NCBI GenBank assembly: GCA_022606425.2
Contig: JAHDVF020000734.1
Location: forward strand, 992,001 to 1,056,000
From: Lepidostoma basale
Taxonomy: Eukaryota; Arthropoda; Insecta; Trichoptera; Lepidostomatidae
Reading direction: 5' to 3'
DNA: 64,000 bases
The notes under the pieces were generated by a model. It worked only from the letters and a program-made list of their open reading frames with translations. It ran no database searches and was not told where the DNA came from. The first letter of the stretch is position 1; each line of letters begins with the position of its first letter. A program made the position numbers and the translations under genes. Shown one piece after another: positions 49,130-60,821 of this stretch.

Positions 49130-49865
49130 TTAAAAATATTAGCTTTAAATACATACTTTAATGTTTTGTCAAATTTTATGATAAAAAGAAAATTACATCG
49201 CTCTTGTTTAAAAAGTACGGACGTACGAATTGTACGAATGTACGAGACACGAAGAGTGCAACAGAAACTCCCGTCTTTCTCCCGTTGTCCTCTTCAATGG
49301 ATATATCATGCTGAATCCCGACTGTGGGGAATTAAAAATTCATATATTCCTAATAAATATTAATAAGTGTTGCTACTGAACTATTCACTATTCCAATACA
49401 ATATAACGCTCGGGCCAACAAAGGGGTACGCCGGCTAGGATAGGGATCTTCTTCCGTCCTCGAAAATAATTTATAATATTCATTATCTGTATTATACAAA
49501 CGAACGATGATAATTTGTATATGTATAATATACATGACGATTAAATCAAAAATGTTTTTAAACAATAATTTGTCGACATTCAATTATCAATTTTTTTATT
49601 GGAATTCTGTTATGGTAGATAAGTGAGAAATTAACATTTGGTGTTAGATGCGTTTTTGTGTCCGTACATTCGTTTTATGCTCTACACTCGTCTGCGACTG
49701 GAAAATTGTTTTCTAAGCTGCTGCCTGTCCCAAACCCGGAAAAAGAGGAGGGTCCATCGCAGGGCTAATCATCTTGCATGGTAAAAGAACATATTATAAT
49801 ATAAATTTGATGATTTATAGAGCGCCATTTTTATGAATTAATCATCTCAAGGGCGCTGTAGCTCC
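49130..49865. other. Intergenic, no gene recognised
   Basis: Nothing supported on either strand. Confidence 0.45.
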
Positions 49866-49869
49866 ATTT

Positions 49870-50115
49870 TATGAACTAGTTGAAGGTAAACATTTTAGTT
49901 AAAATTAAATTTTGGGTTCAGAACAAAATTTTGTTAAAAATATAAAAATAGTTTAAAATGAACATTTTGTCAAAAATAAACATTCAATTGAAAATAAACA
50001 TTTTTGCTAAAAATAAACATTTTGTCAAAATAAACATTTAGCTAAAATATTTTTTTTCTTAAAAACAAACATTTTGTTGAAGATAAACATTTTTGTGAAA
50101 AATAAAACATCTTAG
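49870..50115 (+). repeat. Degenerate AT-rich minisatellite, unit about 19-21 bp
   Basis: About ten units resembling aaaaataaacattttgtcaa, with variants gctaaa, gttgaa and gtgaaa after the core aacatttt. Unit length drifts and the array blends into a LINE fragment at about 50110. Confidence 0.8.
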
Positions 50116-50480
50116 TATGGGGGCTGCACCTGACGCAGTCGATCAACATGTGCATCAGGATAGGACAGTTTGAACAGGTGCGTTTTGAGCCTCGATCTAA
50201 ACTCTGACGGGTTTTCAATGCACTTGTCTGCAGGGAGACCGTTCCAGGTCGAGGGAGCAGCTCGCCCGGGCAGGCCCGGTCGCCGAAATTTGTGCGAGGA
50301 AAACGCTTCGGTACGTACAATCTACCTTCAGTTTCTCGGTGATGCAGAGTTCAGATATGTAGGCGGATACCATTCCATGCAGCGCCTTAACTACAGTCCA
50401 GCAGAGCTTATATTGTATTCTTTCCGGACATTTCAGCTAATGGAGCTCCTTAAGGTGTTGCGTTATGTGACAATCGGACT
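50110..50480 (-). mobile_element. CR1-like LINE C-terminal fragment
   Basis: One minus frame reads RAAPSTWNGLPADKCIENP, then SEFRSRLKTHLFKLSYPDA. The AAPxxWNxLP...FKxxLKTxLF pattern is the C-terminal end of many CR1/L2-like polymerases. Related pieces are at 19.9-20.3 kb and 57.03-57.11 kb. Confidence 0.7.
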
Positions 50481-50489
50481 TCCCAATGA

Positions 50490-50985
50490 ACAACGACCTA
50501 GGCAAAATCACAAGGGCCAACCAGTGACTAAACAAGCTTCTGTTATTCTGTGTTTATCTGATCAAATCCCTTTTTTCTCTTTTCATTCAATGGCCGCGTG
50601 CTGGGCCTCCCCGACAGCTTTATGAAAAATGACAGCTCTTAGCTGCTCGTTGCAAATGACAATTCATTTAAGTGTTTTGAGTGTGTAACTCGTTGTTATT
50701 TATAAAGTGAACATGTTTGATCTCCGCGTTTATCTAGAGCCACTTGAACACTAACAATTTACAATTCCAATTTTTAAGTTTATGTAAACTTAATATAATT
50801 CTTAGTATTGATTGATGACGCGAGTAACTAAATAGCTAATAACGACCTGTTTTAGGAATAAAACAACTAAAGTTATTGTAGCATTACTCTAACTGACGAT
50901 GGGTACAATTTAATCCCGAATATGTTATCTCAAAAGATTCTCTTTGTTCACATTACTACGGTATTTTTAGTTTTAACTAACTAAC
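50490..50985. other. Intergenic, no gene recognised
   Basis: Short frames only. Confidence 0.45.
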
Positions 50986-50989
50986 TGAC

Positions 50990-51830
50990 ATATTTCTCTC
51001 GATTCCTCAACTGTCATACATCGTGTCATGCACGCGCGTCGATTTCTCTGACTTCTCACTTGGCCGACATTCAATATTTGATTTATTTGATCGTGTCACG
51101 TTTTCCTCGGTCTTCCTATATTTCTGGTTCCATTTACATCCTTAACATATATATTTTTTACCATTCTTTCTTCATTCATTCTTTCCATATGTCAAAACTA
51201 TCTTAATGATCCTTTCATTATTTTGTTCATAACATTTGCACCGCATTCACTTCTTATATATTCATTCGACACTCTATCATACACAGAGTATCCACACATT
51301 CGTCTAAGAGATCTCATTTCTACTGCATTTATTGTACTTTCATCCTTCTTTTGCCAGTTCCATGTTTCGCTTCCATACATAAGGGTCGGTAGAAGAACAC
51401 CATTGTGCACTGCCATTCTAGCTTTTTGGATAGGTTTTTGTTTGCGATGACAACTTAAGTGCACCATTCACTTTGTTGCCTGCCCCAACCCTTCTTTCAA
51501 TATCCCTCTCCACTCGTCCATCTCTTGTAAACATACTACCTAAATACACGAACTCATCTACTTGCTCCAATTTTTCACCATTCACGCTAATGTTGCAGAC
51601 TGTCATGATTTCTTCTTTTTCAAAAATCATTACTTTGGACTTATTAACATTCATCATCAGATCATTTCGCATGCATACCACATGCATACAATTCACCAGG
51701 ACTTGTAGTTCATGCTCGTTGTCTGCAAGTAGGACAGCGTCATCCGCATTCAAGAGACAGCTTACTGACACTCCGCTCATTTTGGCACCTACATCCAACC
51801 CTTTCTGCTCTTTCATACTTTTATATTAAT
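50990..51830 (-). mobile_element. LINE family A, C-terminal half
   Basis: On the minus strand the reading runs from EQKGLDVGAKMSGVSVSCLL through a mutated catalytic box (NADD instead of YADD), LMMNVNKSKVMIFEKEEIM, YLGSMFTRDGRVERDIERRV, a frameshift, then LMYGSETWNWQKKDE, RMCGYSVYDRVSNEYIRSEC and a decayed end. Loss of the catalytic Tyr and the frameshift show it is inactive. Confidence 0.88.
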
Positions 51831-51834
51831 GATA

Positions 51835-53150
51835 AAACATTTTTCTTCTTCTTTCTGTGTCTTGTCAGGTCTCCCTAACGTTGACTATCACCCTTGAGAG
51901 TGATGACATGGGGAAAAATATCCAGAGTGGTATCCCCTTGCCTTCTCTGGAGGATTTTCTGTCGGGGTTACCTTCACTTAGCTGTGTGTATCCAGTTTTA
52001 TGGCGCAGGAAGCTCGCCATTCGTCCTCTCTCTATCTGCTATGGCACTAAGTAATATGTGCCACATTGCCCGGGGTTCGCGGGGTCTTTAAAAGACCTCT
52101 CGTGGACGCTAGAGAGTTGAACTTGATAGTAGTGTTGCTGTTGTAAATGCAACATGGCGCCTTGCGACATTTTGTAGAGGCATATTTTCCAGCAAAACAT
52201 ACTCCATCGTAGCCCTACTACCTTTTTAATTATAATCAATTGTTTTTTAAATGCCTTAACTTGACTTCGAAATGTAAAGAGAAGTTTTTTTGCCAGGTGA
52301 CATACAGCTGTAGCTGTCGGATCATAATGTTATTATTATTATTATATCTGAGATATATATTATATCAACGTCAATGGTGGTGTGTTCAATAAGGTGAATT
52401 ACGCGTGTGGACGTGAAGCGATTGAAAATAATAGTTGGTAACCGCACGGAGACAATAAAAAACAATGGACGATTGAGGTCACACACCGCTAAGGTCAAAC
52501 TTAATGTGCCGATAGGCAGCAGGAGCCGGCTACTGCCGTTGGGTACTGATTGGAACTGCACCGCCGCGGCCGGCCGGTGTGCGGCGCGTTCACGTCCAGA
52601 GGCACGTAATCCTTCCACGCCACCATTCAGCTATTCAAAGTTCATAAACCCGCTGCTTTTAATATTCATACAAATTGTGCCGTGCTCGCCAATCATTTTT
52701 ATAGAAGCGTTAGCTAAAAATCACAAATGTGTCATTATGAATATTAGCAGCGTGGCGCTAGCTAAATATTTAAATATTACAATTTGTTTTTTTTTTCCTG
52801 AATGTATACAAATACTCGTAGACAAATACTGGATTTTACCCATTGCGGGTTAATCATTTTTAAAGATTTTCTGCTTAATGCTTACAAATAATCTTAATAG
52901 ATGGCGCTAGTGTAGATTGACCTAAAAAATGTGAAGTTATTTAACATAGTAGCATATATATAAGTTCCAAAAATTTGTCAGACGTGGTGGTCGTAAGAAG
53001 GGCGGAATGGGGAATGTTGTTAACATAAAGTGATCGTTTAACCCAACCAATGACAGGTCATAAGTCCTGTAAACGCCTCGACTACCATATTCTGTTTAAA
53101 AAAAATTACACCTGCGTCTCTATTGAGATACAATTAATCATTTAAATATT
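51835..53150. other. Intergenic with a GC-richer patch near 52.48-52.62 kb
   Basis: The patch (cggccggccggtgtgcggcg type) has open frames on both strands without recognisable domains. It may be a promoter. Elsewhere no feature is supported. Confidence 0.35.
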
Positions 53151-53154
53151 ACAT

Positions 53155-53300
53155 TACGAGTGTGATGCTAGCTAAAGACTATCAGTGTGACGTTAGCTAA
53201 GTTTTATCAACCGTGTGAAGCTATCTATTTTTATAATAAGTATCGAACTAGTTAGGGATTGTCAGTGTGGCATTAGCTGAAGAATATCAGTATGTGTTTT
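53155..53300 (+). repeat. Degenerate 26-bp periodic motif
   Basis: Copies of a gtgtgacgttagctaa-like motif start at about 53160, 53186, 53212 and 53265, three of them at 26-bp spacing. Related single copies lie at 52750 and 53801. Confidence 0.5.
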
Positions 53301-53309
53301 ACGACACAG

Positions 53310-54090
53310 TTTTAAAATTGTATACTTTTTTAATGTGCATTAAAGATATTCAAAACATATTTTTTTTATAAATTGTATTTATCTCCTGACACCATTCAAG
53401 TTACCTTGCCCATTTAAATAAATTATTTTTTTATACAATGATTTTGGACTTTGTGTAATTAATAAGAACATTGATATAATAATACTATAATTACTCAATA
53501 ATCTGTTATGTTTGTTATGAAATGTCTATTATGAAATATATTTTATAGAAATAATTAAACACGTTACTGTCCTCATTTAAATAACGCTTACTTTAGAATG
53601 TATACATTTTTTTGCCATAAATACCATAACTTCTTATTTGAGTATCCAAAATTTCACAATGGTTGCCGAGTTCTTTGATAGTAACTCGTTTATCTTTTAG
53701 CTACGTTTTTAACAGAAGCTTATTGTACTGTTGAAAAATGATTTAATTTCGTAATTATATTGCATATGATCAAAGTTATTATAATACTTTCGTTGAAGGT
53801 GGCGTTAGTACGATACAAAGACATTAAATGTTTTAATAATTTGAAAAATCAAAATTTAGGGTACCTAAGTTATTTCTATGTTTATTTGTTTGAAGTGGTA
53901 TTTTAATGATGAATATTAAAAACAATATTATAATAGTTTTCTCGAAAATAGCTTTTGTTGATTTGTGTTGTTATGTTTTATTTAGATTTTTTGCGGTTGA
54001 CAAAAATTGCTCTAATTCGACTGAACAAAGTCTGGAAAGATTGAGGTATTTCCAATTACCTACAAAAATTAAAATTATACACATCCCCGT
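53310..54090. other. AT-rich intergenic, no gene recognised
   Basis: Nothing supported. Confidence 0.45.
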
Positions 54091-54099
54091 ATTTCTAAT

Positions 54100-54625
54100 A
54101 TTTTTTTACGCTGCTGAAACTTGGACAACAAAATCCCGTGACCGTGGCAAGATTGGCGCCTTTGAAATGTGGTGTTGGCGTCGCATGGTGAAGATCCTGG
54201 ACTGGTAAAAGGACGAATGACTCGGTTTTTAATGAGCTAAAATAATAGAGAGACTGCCTGTAATATGCATTCGGCGAATATTGACTCTCTTTGATCACAT
54301 TACCAGGAGATAGCTGCGGATACTATGTGGTGCGGCCTACGGAGAATAGAGATAATTTGAGGCATTTTGTCTTAGCTAAGGGCAGCTCCATGAATCACGA
54401 CCCGTAGTGACGAAACGAAGGAAGAACAAAAAAACAGTTGGGATGTTTGTGAGGGTCGACGAGGTGTTGGGAGAAGGCGGGTTTCCTGGCTGAGGAACAT
54501 CCGAGAGTGGACGGGGCTAAGGACTGTGGGGGAGCTGTTCCGAGCTGCCCAGGACGGGGAGGCCTATTCAAGGGTGATAGTCAACGTTGGGGAGACCTGA
54601 CAGAACACGGAAAGAAGAAGAATTA
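54100..54625 (+). mobile_element. LINE family D C-terminal fragment
   Basis: YAAETWTTKSRD and GAFEMWCWRRMVKILDW are followed, after frameshifts, by VSWLRNIREWTGLRTVGEL, FRAAQDGEAYSRVIVNVGE, a stop and an aagaagaaga tail. It is the same family as 3025-3194 and longer here. Confidence 0.8.
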
Positions 54626-54832
54626 TTAACTAAGCTAAATAAGATGAAACAAATTCCACCATATAAATAATGTATTATACTGTCTTTTAAAAAATGATAA
54701 TTTATATCTGATTTGATATGGAGTTGACATCACGGCACAAACGAAGTAATATAACATATTATTAAAAAAATGTTTAGAGACTATGAACCTACATCAAACA
54801 TTTTACTTCTTTATTGTATAAAAATATACTGA

Positions 54833-55024
54833 TTGAGATACTTATTGGTTATAAACGCCCTTGAATTGAGTTGCTCACTAATTATTTTTACTACTATTAC
54901 CGGTGGTCTTGTTAGTATGTATAAATACAGGTTTATTCTACATTCATATGAAGTTATAACTATCCTGCTCTTGATTGGTGTGGTATTGGTTGTTACTTTT
55001 GATAATAGTAAAATCACTAGATAG
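54833..55024 (+). CDS. Unrecognised hydrophobic open frame
   Basis: A 63-codon frame from ATG to TAG has two hydrophobic stretches (about residues 12-27 and 42-56) separated by a charged loop. AATAAA starts four bases after the stop codon. No family was recognised and no acceptor or upstream exon could be set with confidence. It could be the last exon of a membrane protein, a pseudogene piece or chance. Confidence 0.2.
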   Translation: MRYLLVINALELSCSLIIFTTITGGLVSMYKYRFILHSYEVITILLLIGVVLVVTFDNSKITR

Positions 55025-55039
55025 AAATAAATGTGCCGT

Positions 55040-56190
55040 GCACGATTACATTTCTATCGTTTTTATTATTATTTAAGGGTCAATGATTTATCCCATCCCG
55101 GACAAACGTGATTGAGCAATTTCTTATTTTTATCTTTATCTTTGTTCCCATTCATTAAATACAAGATAAATATTATGTACATGAGAGTGGAGTAGAGAAG
55201 CGACTTATTTGCAGATGAAACTTCATGTATTATACGAGTACGCGATGCGTAATATCTTCGGTCAGAAACGGGGCCAAAATGCCTAATCAATGTTTGATGT
55301 ATTGTATTCATGATAATTTGGTTATAAAACTATTTACTGATTAGTTAGTCGCCAAGGACGCTTACTCTTACATAATGCGTGTTATGTATCATAGTGCGCA
55401 GATATCAATTTCTGAAATTATTATACACGTGTCCCAAATATGTGTCACACTAATTATTAGGTTTGATTATTCTATTTGCCTATTCATATGTGTAGCTGTG
55501 TATATGTGTGGAGTACCAGCGACATGTGTGTGTGTGTGTTTAATTGTGTTTTCTTTTTTACTTTTGATTATATCTGGGCAATAAATAGACACGTTACTTT
55601 TTTTCTATCATACAAAACTGTTAGATGTTTATTCTTGCTTGAACAACTGTGTGTAAAATTTCATATTAGATGTTTAATATATTTTGACTAATGAAATGTT
55701 TGCTTTATATAAAAGAAAACAATACATCGTAATAAATTTTTGGTAATGTTCAAAGTTTTGTGTCACTTTTCTAAACATACTATTAAACATATAGAAAACA
55801 TACATTCTATAGAAGTTTTATAATACAATTTAATATATGATTACTCATTTTTTTATGAAATAATATTTGAAAAATGATACCAAAAAGCTATATTATTTGA
55901 TTGGGTTAGGTCGGTATTTTTCGATATTAAATAATAGCTAATAAATTAAATATCAAGATGTGTGTCCTTTAAATGGTTCTAACTTATTCAACCCGACGCG
56001 ACGTGCACCTGAGATCAGCTTGCTCTTATATGACCACACGTAGCGGACTCCTTATCACCGATTCGTATGATATTATTAGGGCTCGGAATTGGCATAAAAA
56101 GCATATTTTTTTCCTGGGCTTTGCTTTCAATAAGACGTCGTTTTTTGGTGTTTTGAGATCTATATACCACCTTTAGCCCTAGTTGTTAGA
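55040..56190. other. Intergenic, no gene recognised
   Basis: A 69-codon hydrophobic, Cys/Val-rich frame at 55375-55584 includes a GT microsatellite and is probably chance. Nothing else is supported. Confidence 0.4.
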
Positions 56191-56339
56191 TAATACAAGC
56201 ATATTTCAGGGTTTAGCGAATATTTAAGAATATTTCAGGGTTCTCGGGGTGAGAGCGAGAGCATGTAGTCTCCCTTTCGAACTTGCTACTGTTATGGCAA
56301 CGAAAACTGGACATGGCGGAGAAAATATGGTACGCACTC

Positions 56340-56950
56340 TGTAGCGTCTCTTTGAGACAGTTCAGCTTATAGGTATATTGAAAGCCGGAGACTGTTTGAA
56401 GGTGTTTTATACTAAAATGATTTACGTCACTTACGGGGTGCACAGGGTTACTGTGGCTAACGATCTAATTTCAATGACAAAAAAATCAAGAAAGATCCTA
56501 GTCCCGTGACGGTTTACAAGGAGATGATGGACCTATTGTCTCGCGGTAGGGTACGTGGATCCATGCAGCGCTCTCCTACGTTTAACATGGAGAAAAGGTA
56601 AAGGAGGTGATCCCTACTTTTGACGACGAAGACAATCATGCCATTGACAGAGCTATGGCGGGGCTTAACAATCTGAAAAACTTCACAGAGTTAAATTTCA
56701 TACATCCCGCCTGGGAAGTAATTTAAAAAAAAAAATGCATCTTGCTGGAAGAACGTGTGGATGGTACCATCAATGATTGCACAATCTACAAGTTCCAGAG
56801 TTCGTTCTCCCTTCTAATCCCCCCGAAAATTAAAAAAAAAAGTAATTGTACTATACAAAAAAAAAGTTTGTTACAAATAAGATCTTGTTTTTTTCTAGTT
56901 AACAGTAAATATAAGGTTAGAGAATATAAAAGCATACTTTGGCACATATA
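56340..56950 (+). pseudogene. Frameshifted coding remnant, origin unknown
   Basis: Successive plus-strand frames have the composition of real protein: around 56420-56500, 56490-56600 and 56600-56730, each breaking off at a frameshift or stop near where the next becomes open. The third stretch is acidic and then amphipathic. No family was recognised. It may derive from a transposable element, a host gene or an integrated foreign gene. No reconstruction is offered. Confidence 0.35.
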
Positions 56951-57029
56951 AAATAATATTTTTAACCTTTTTAGCGAATATAAATCCGAGCCATTATAAT
57001 AGCTAGATATTTCATTCAGACAGCCAAAC

Positions 57030-57110
57030 GTTTTACCACGAATGTCAGTCAGAGCTTATATTGAATTATTTTGGACATTTGACTTAATGGAAATCCTTGA
57101 GATGCTGTAT
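57030..57110 (-). mobile_element. CR1-like LINE splinter
   Basis: The words cagagcttatattgaattat and tggaaatccttgagatgctg match 50.40-50.47 kb in the same orientation. Confidence 0.5.
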
Positions 57111-57439
57111 AATTGTTGAAATAAAATTAAAAAAATAACACTTTATGCCTAGTTGTCGCACTAAGAGCATATAAAAGTTTATTGTTTTTTTTAGGGATGT
57201 TGAAATAAATGCCACCGAGAAACAACGGACAATGGACAAAGGAACTGTTAAAGTATTTAATATTGATGAAAACGAGATTTTTCTTATTTTTCTTCAGCCT
57301 ATTCCCGCCACGTCACGCTGGCGCTGTCTCATCATCAGGTCATCCTTCCACCGTAGTTGGGGTCGTCCTGCACTTCTCTTTGCGATCCATGGTTTCCTAG
57401 TCAGCATTCTTTTTGTCCATTTTTTGTCCGAACTATTAA

Positions 57440-57955
57440 TAAATAACTATATCACAATAAATATAACCACGTTACCTATATATAAAACGCTGATTAGACC
57501 AGTTCTAACATTTGCCTCGGAGACTTGGACACTAACTTAACGTGATGAAGTAAAGATGAACTGCTTCGAAAGGAAAATTCTCTGCAGAATTCTCGGACCC
57601 ATTAAGGATGGTCACACGTGGAGAAGGAGATACAGCACAGAGCTCTACGATCTATACCAGGAGGTTAGCGTGGTCAAGTGTATAAAGATTAACAGACTCT
57701 GCTGGCTAGGGCACTTGCACCGCGTGGTGGATCTGGAGCTCCCCAAAAGAGTATTGTCTGACAATCCAGTAGGGCGAAGAAGCGTCGGCAGGCCGAGATT
57801 GCGATGGTTGGATGATATCGTGGTAGACTCTCGGGTCCTGGATCATCAAGACTGGGAGTTGGCGGCCAGAGACAAGGCGGGATGGAGACGTTTCTTAGAG
57901 GAGGCGAAAACCCACCAACGGTTGTAATGCCGGAGAAAGAAGAAGTATCCCAATA
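57440..57955 (+). mobile_element. LINE family C polymerase C-terminus, longest copy
   Basis: YKTLIRPVLTFASETWTLT ends in a stop. An open frame of 123 codons (57556-57927) follows: MNCFERKILCRILGPIKDG, INRLCWLGHLHRVVDLELPK, RSVGRPRLRWLDDIVVDSR, WELAARDKAGWRRFLEEAKT and a stop before agaaagaagaagt. This is a typical non-LTR polymerase tail, 5'-truncated. Confidence 0.85.
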
Positions 57956-58159
57956 AAATAAAGGTTTTATGGTGATCTCAGCTAGTATTGAATATTGTTT
58001 AAGTGGTTACACCAATACTGAATGTATTTAGTCATCAGAATTAGCGATTGTTCTATTCTAACTAAACTGATTTCAATCACAGATCACGACCCGATTTACG
58101 CATATCGCCCTACGTGCGGAGTACGATAGTTTGCAATTACAATGCCACTCGGCCGAGTT

Positions 58160-58201
58160 CAACCATTCAGGGCAGCACGACACACGAGCGACATTATAAC
58201 A
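58160..58201 (+). promoter_or_regulatory. Candidate noncoding first exon with donor
   Basis: The segment caaccattcagggcagcacg leads to acattataaca|gtgagtgcc, a consensus donor at 58202. The ccattcagg could be an initiator. No coding continuation was identified. Confidence 0.3.
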
Positions 58202-58506
58202 GTGAGTGCCTAATTCAGTATGAACGGTACTCGAAACTGCTTCTTCTTCGACGAATAAAATTCTAAATGATCTTTGACTTTTTATACTATTAACAGGAGT
58301 GAGAAAGTATTAAGAAATTATAAAGTATTTTGTAAGTAATTGACTAAAGCGTTTTAAAGTTTTTTTTTGTACAATATATTTTAATTAAACAATCTGTTAC
58401 GGGTGTAATCTCACGGAGAAGAAGCAAGTTAACTATTATCTCTTAGTTGTTTGTCGGATTTGTCGGATCGATTTCAGAAATATCGTATACTACGATATTC
58501 GTAATT

Positions 58507-59352
58507 TATCAAATCAGTTTATTTCATCAATAGACATTACAAAATTAATTTTTAAGGCATCTATTGAGAACAGGTAAAATAATATATTGTGTATAGTATA
58601 CTATTTATACTACTATACTAAGTATAGTATACTACTATACTAAGTTGGGCTGCTTTGGGAAACTGGGATACATATTAAAAAATAAAATAAAAACACCCAT
58701 CAACTTGAAGAGGAATGTATATGAAGCTTGTGTTCTGCCAGTAAGTACATATGGTCTTGAAACTGCCACTCTGACAAAGCACAGTGCAGAGAGACTAAGA
58801 GTCATGCAGCGAGCGATGGAGAGAGCCATGCTAGGCCTGTCCCTTAGAGATAGAGTCAGGAACGAAACGGTGAAGAATAAAACAAGAGTCACAGACGTGA
58901 TCCACCGGGTGACGACTTTAAAATGAAAATGGGCAGGGCATGTCGCTAGAGCTGCAGACGAAAGATGGACCAAAATACTGCTGAATTGGAGACCGAGAGA
59001 CATGAGAAGAAGAGTAGGAAGACCACAAATGAGGTGGAAGGATGACCTGGAACGATACGCTGGGGTGCTATGGATGCAGACTGCGCAGGAGAGATCGACA
59101 TGGAGGGACATGGAGGAGGCTTTCGTCCAAGAGTGGACGGCGATAAGCTGAAGAAGAAGCATACTACTAGAAACGCATGAGAGATGGTTCGACATTAGGA
59201 AGACAAGATACTCTCCAGAATTAAGAGTATTTGCTTTCTGAACGTACCTTCACTAATATGAAAGACGTCGATCTCCGAGGAGACCGCGTTCTGCAGATTG
59301 ATTGCTCTTCCCACCAGTGTCACCAGACGCAGGTTGGTTCTGGCGGCCGGTA
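58507..59352 (+). repeat. Dispersed repeat, copy interrupted by a LINE
   Basis: The halves 58507-58637 and 59161-59352 together match 63-337. The central 523 bp is a later retrotransposon insertion. Confidence 0.8.
58638..59160 (+). mobile_element. LINE family B insertion with 9-bp target duplication
   Basis: Open sequence reads VYEACVLPVSTYGLETATLT, then MQRAMERAMLGLSLRDRVRN, a premature stop at 58924, KWAGHVARAADERWTKILLN, RRVGRPQMRWKDDLERYAGV, MEEAFVQEWTAIS and a gaagaagaagc tail. ATACTACTA flanks both ends (58629-58637 and 59161-59169). It is 5'-truncated, with one stop in the polymerase tail. Confidence 0.88.
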
Positions 59353-59359
59353 TTTAGTT

Positions 59360-60045
59360 TATAAATTAGTTAGACCCAGTCCGGTTATTTAGTTTATAAA
59401 CTAGATTAACCGGATAATTTTGCTCGCGTATTTTTAGATCGTATTTCATTCTGATACAATAAAAATATCCATATCACTTATAATTCTGTATATTTGTATT
59501 GGAACAATGGGCTTATCACAAATAATATTATTTTTTCTTATCGGTCAATTACTTCCATACACTTTCATTGCGAATTCATCGATTTTCCTATTTGTCATGC
59601 GCGTGTACATGCAAAAGAGCCATCAATAACTTACTAGTTGCAACCCGTGAAATATTCATGGAAGTAAAGATTTTCTACCCTTTAATCTTGGTTCAAATCC
59701 TAATCAGTCATAAGTTTTAACTTTTATGTAAATATTTTTTTGACACGTTAAAAATTTCACAATTAACAAATTGTTTTCCTTTTGTTTTCAACACTACTGT
59801 CGTACGACATTAATCAGAACAAAATTAAAAATAATCTAGAAACGTTCAAGGGCATGCGCATCGTACGCATTTCGAATTTTTCCTCTCTCGCTGTCTTGTA
59901 TTCAAAATATTTTCGTACTCTTTTGTTATGACATTCGGGTTTTTGCCTATTTATATTATGATGGTAGTTCAGGTTAATGCATGTACTTGTACAGGCATCT
60001 TAATATTTTATAGATTGTACCAGATCGAAAGAAGACTTGGCCTTG
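59360..60045. other. Intergenic, no gene recognised
   Basis: Nothing supported on either strand. Confidence 0.45.
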
Positions 60046-60049
60046 GATA

Positions 60050-60205
60050 TTCTGGCTTACAGAGGTTCAGCTCTAATGGCTATTCCTCTTACGTCTGCGT
60101 CTGTAGGAAACATTGTTGGAATGTGATTTGGTAGTTGTTTTATGATGGGGCTAAATGTAAGGCCCGGAGTGTCCCTCCGAAAGAGGGGATTTAAGGTTTA
60201 TGATA
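60050..60205 (+). repeat. Dispersed repeat also present at 16.1 and 48.1 kb
   Basis: gtgatttggtagttgtttta and ggggatttaaggtttatgat match 16.11-16.20 kb. The part ttcagctctaatggctattc matches the interior of the hAT MITE at 48.14 kb, implying that the MITE body derives from the same source. Confidence 0.55.
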
Positions 60206-60374
60206 AAGTCTTACATTATTGTCAAAGAATGGAAGACCAGTTAGGGTTGGGATTGTATTCATAAAAAAGTCTGTTCCCGAGGGGAAGATTTTTTTTTTTG
60301 AAAAGACTAATATCAAGGATTTATATCAATGATATTAGAATTTATTTTACAATCTTCAATGTGAGCAGAAAATA

Positions 60375-60475
60375 GCTCATTATTATGAAGAAGGAATCTG
60401 GTCGTGTCCAGGCTCGAACCCATGTCCCCTGGATCAGGAGCTAAGCGTTCTATCCCCTAGACCACCACCCGATGA
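60375..60475 (-). mobile_element. tRNA-like sequence, probable SINE head or tRNA pseudogene
   Basis: On the minus strand tggtggtctaggggatagaa (A box) and catgggttcgagcctggaca (B box) are spaced as in a tRNA gene, over about 72 nt. The acceptor stem pairs poorly and the anticodon arm is irregular, so it is unlikely to be a functional tRNA. Confidence 0.55.
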
Positions 60476-60821
60476 GATAAGAGGAGCAGTGCCTGGATGG
60501 AGTTGTGGTAGGGGATAGCATCCTGCGTGAGACCATTTTATTTGGCGGAGTACATAGTGGGCTATGGGGGAGGATTTTTTTTATCCGCATTATTTGCGGG
60601 AGGGGTAAAGGACTGAATGATGGTGGATAACTTGGTGGTAAAGGGTCATTAAAAATATGTGTACACACAATAATTTATACGTATAAGAATATATCGGTTG
60701 TTTTCGTATTAACTGGATACATATAATATCAATTTATGCGCTTATTCTTTTCACATAAATGTTAAATTGTTTATTTTTAATGGAAATTCGCGAATATACG
60801 AGGACGTTTTTTTATAAACAA

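Noticed and set aside
55375..55584. Hydrophobic 69-codon frame as a membrane protein exon
   Set aside because: It contains a GT microsatellite, has no splice context and no recognisable family.
58635..59195. 186-codon minus-strand frame
   Set aside because: Antisense shadow of the LINE family B insertion.
60375..60475. Functional tRNA gene on the minus strand
   Set aside because: A and B boxes are present, but the acceptor stem pairs poorly and the anticodon arm is irregular; kept as SINE or tRNA pseudogene.
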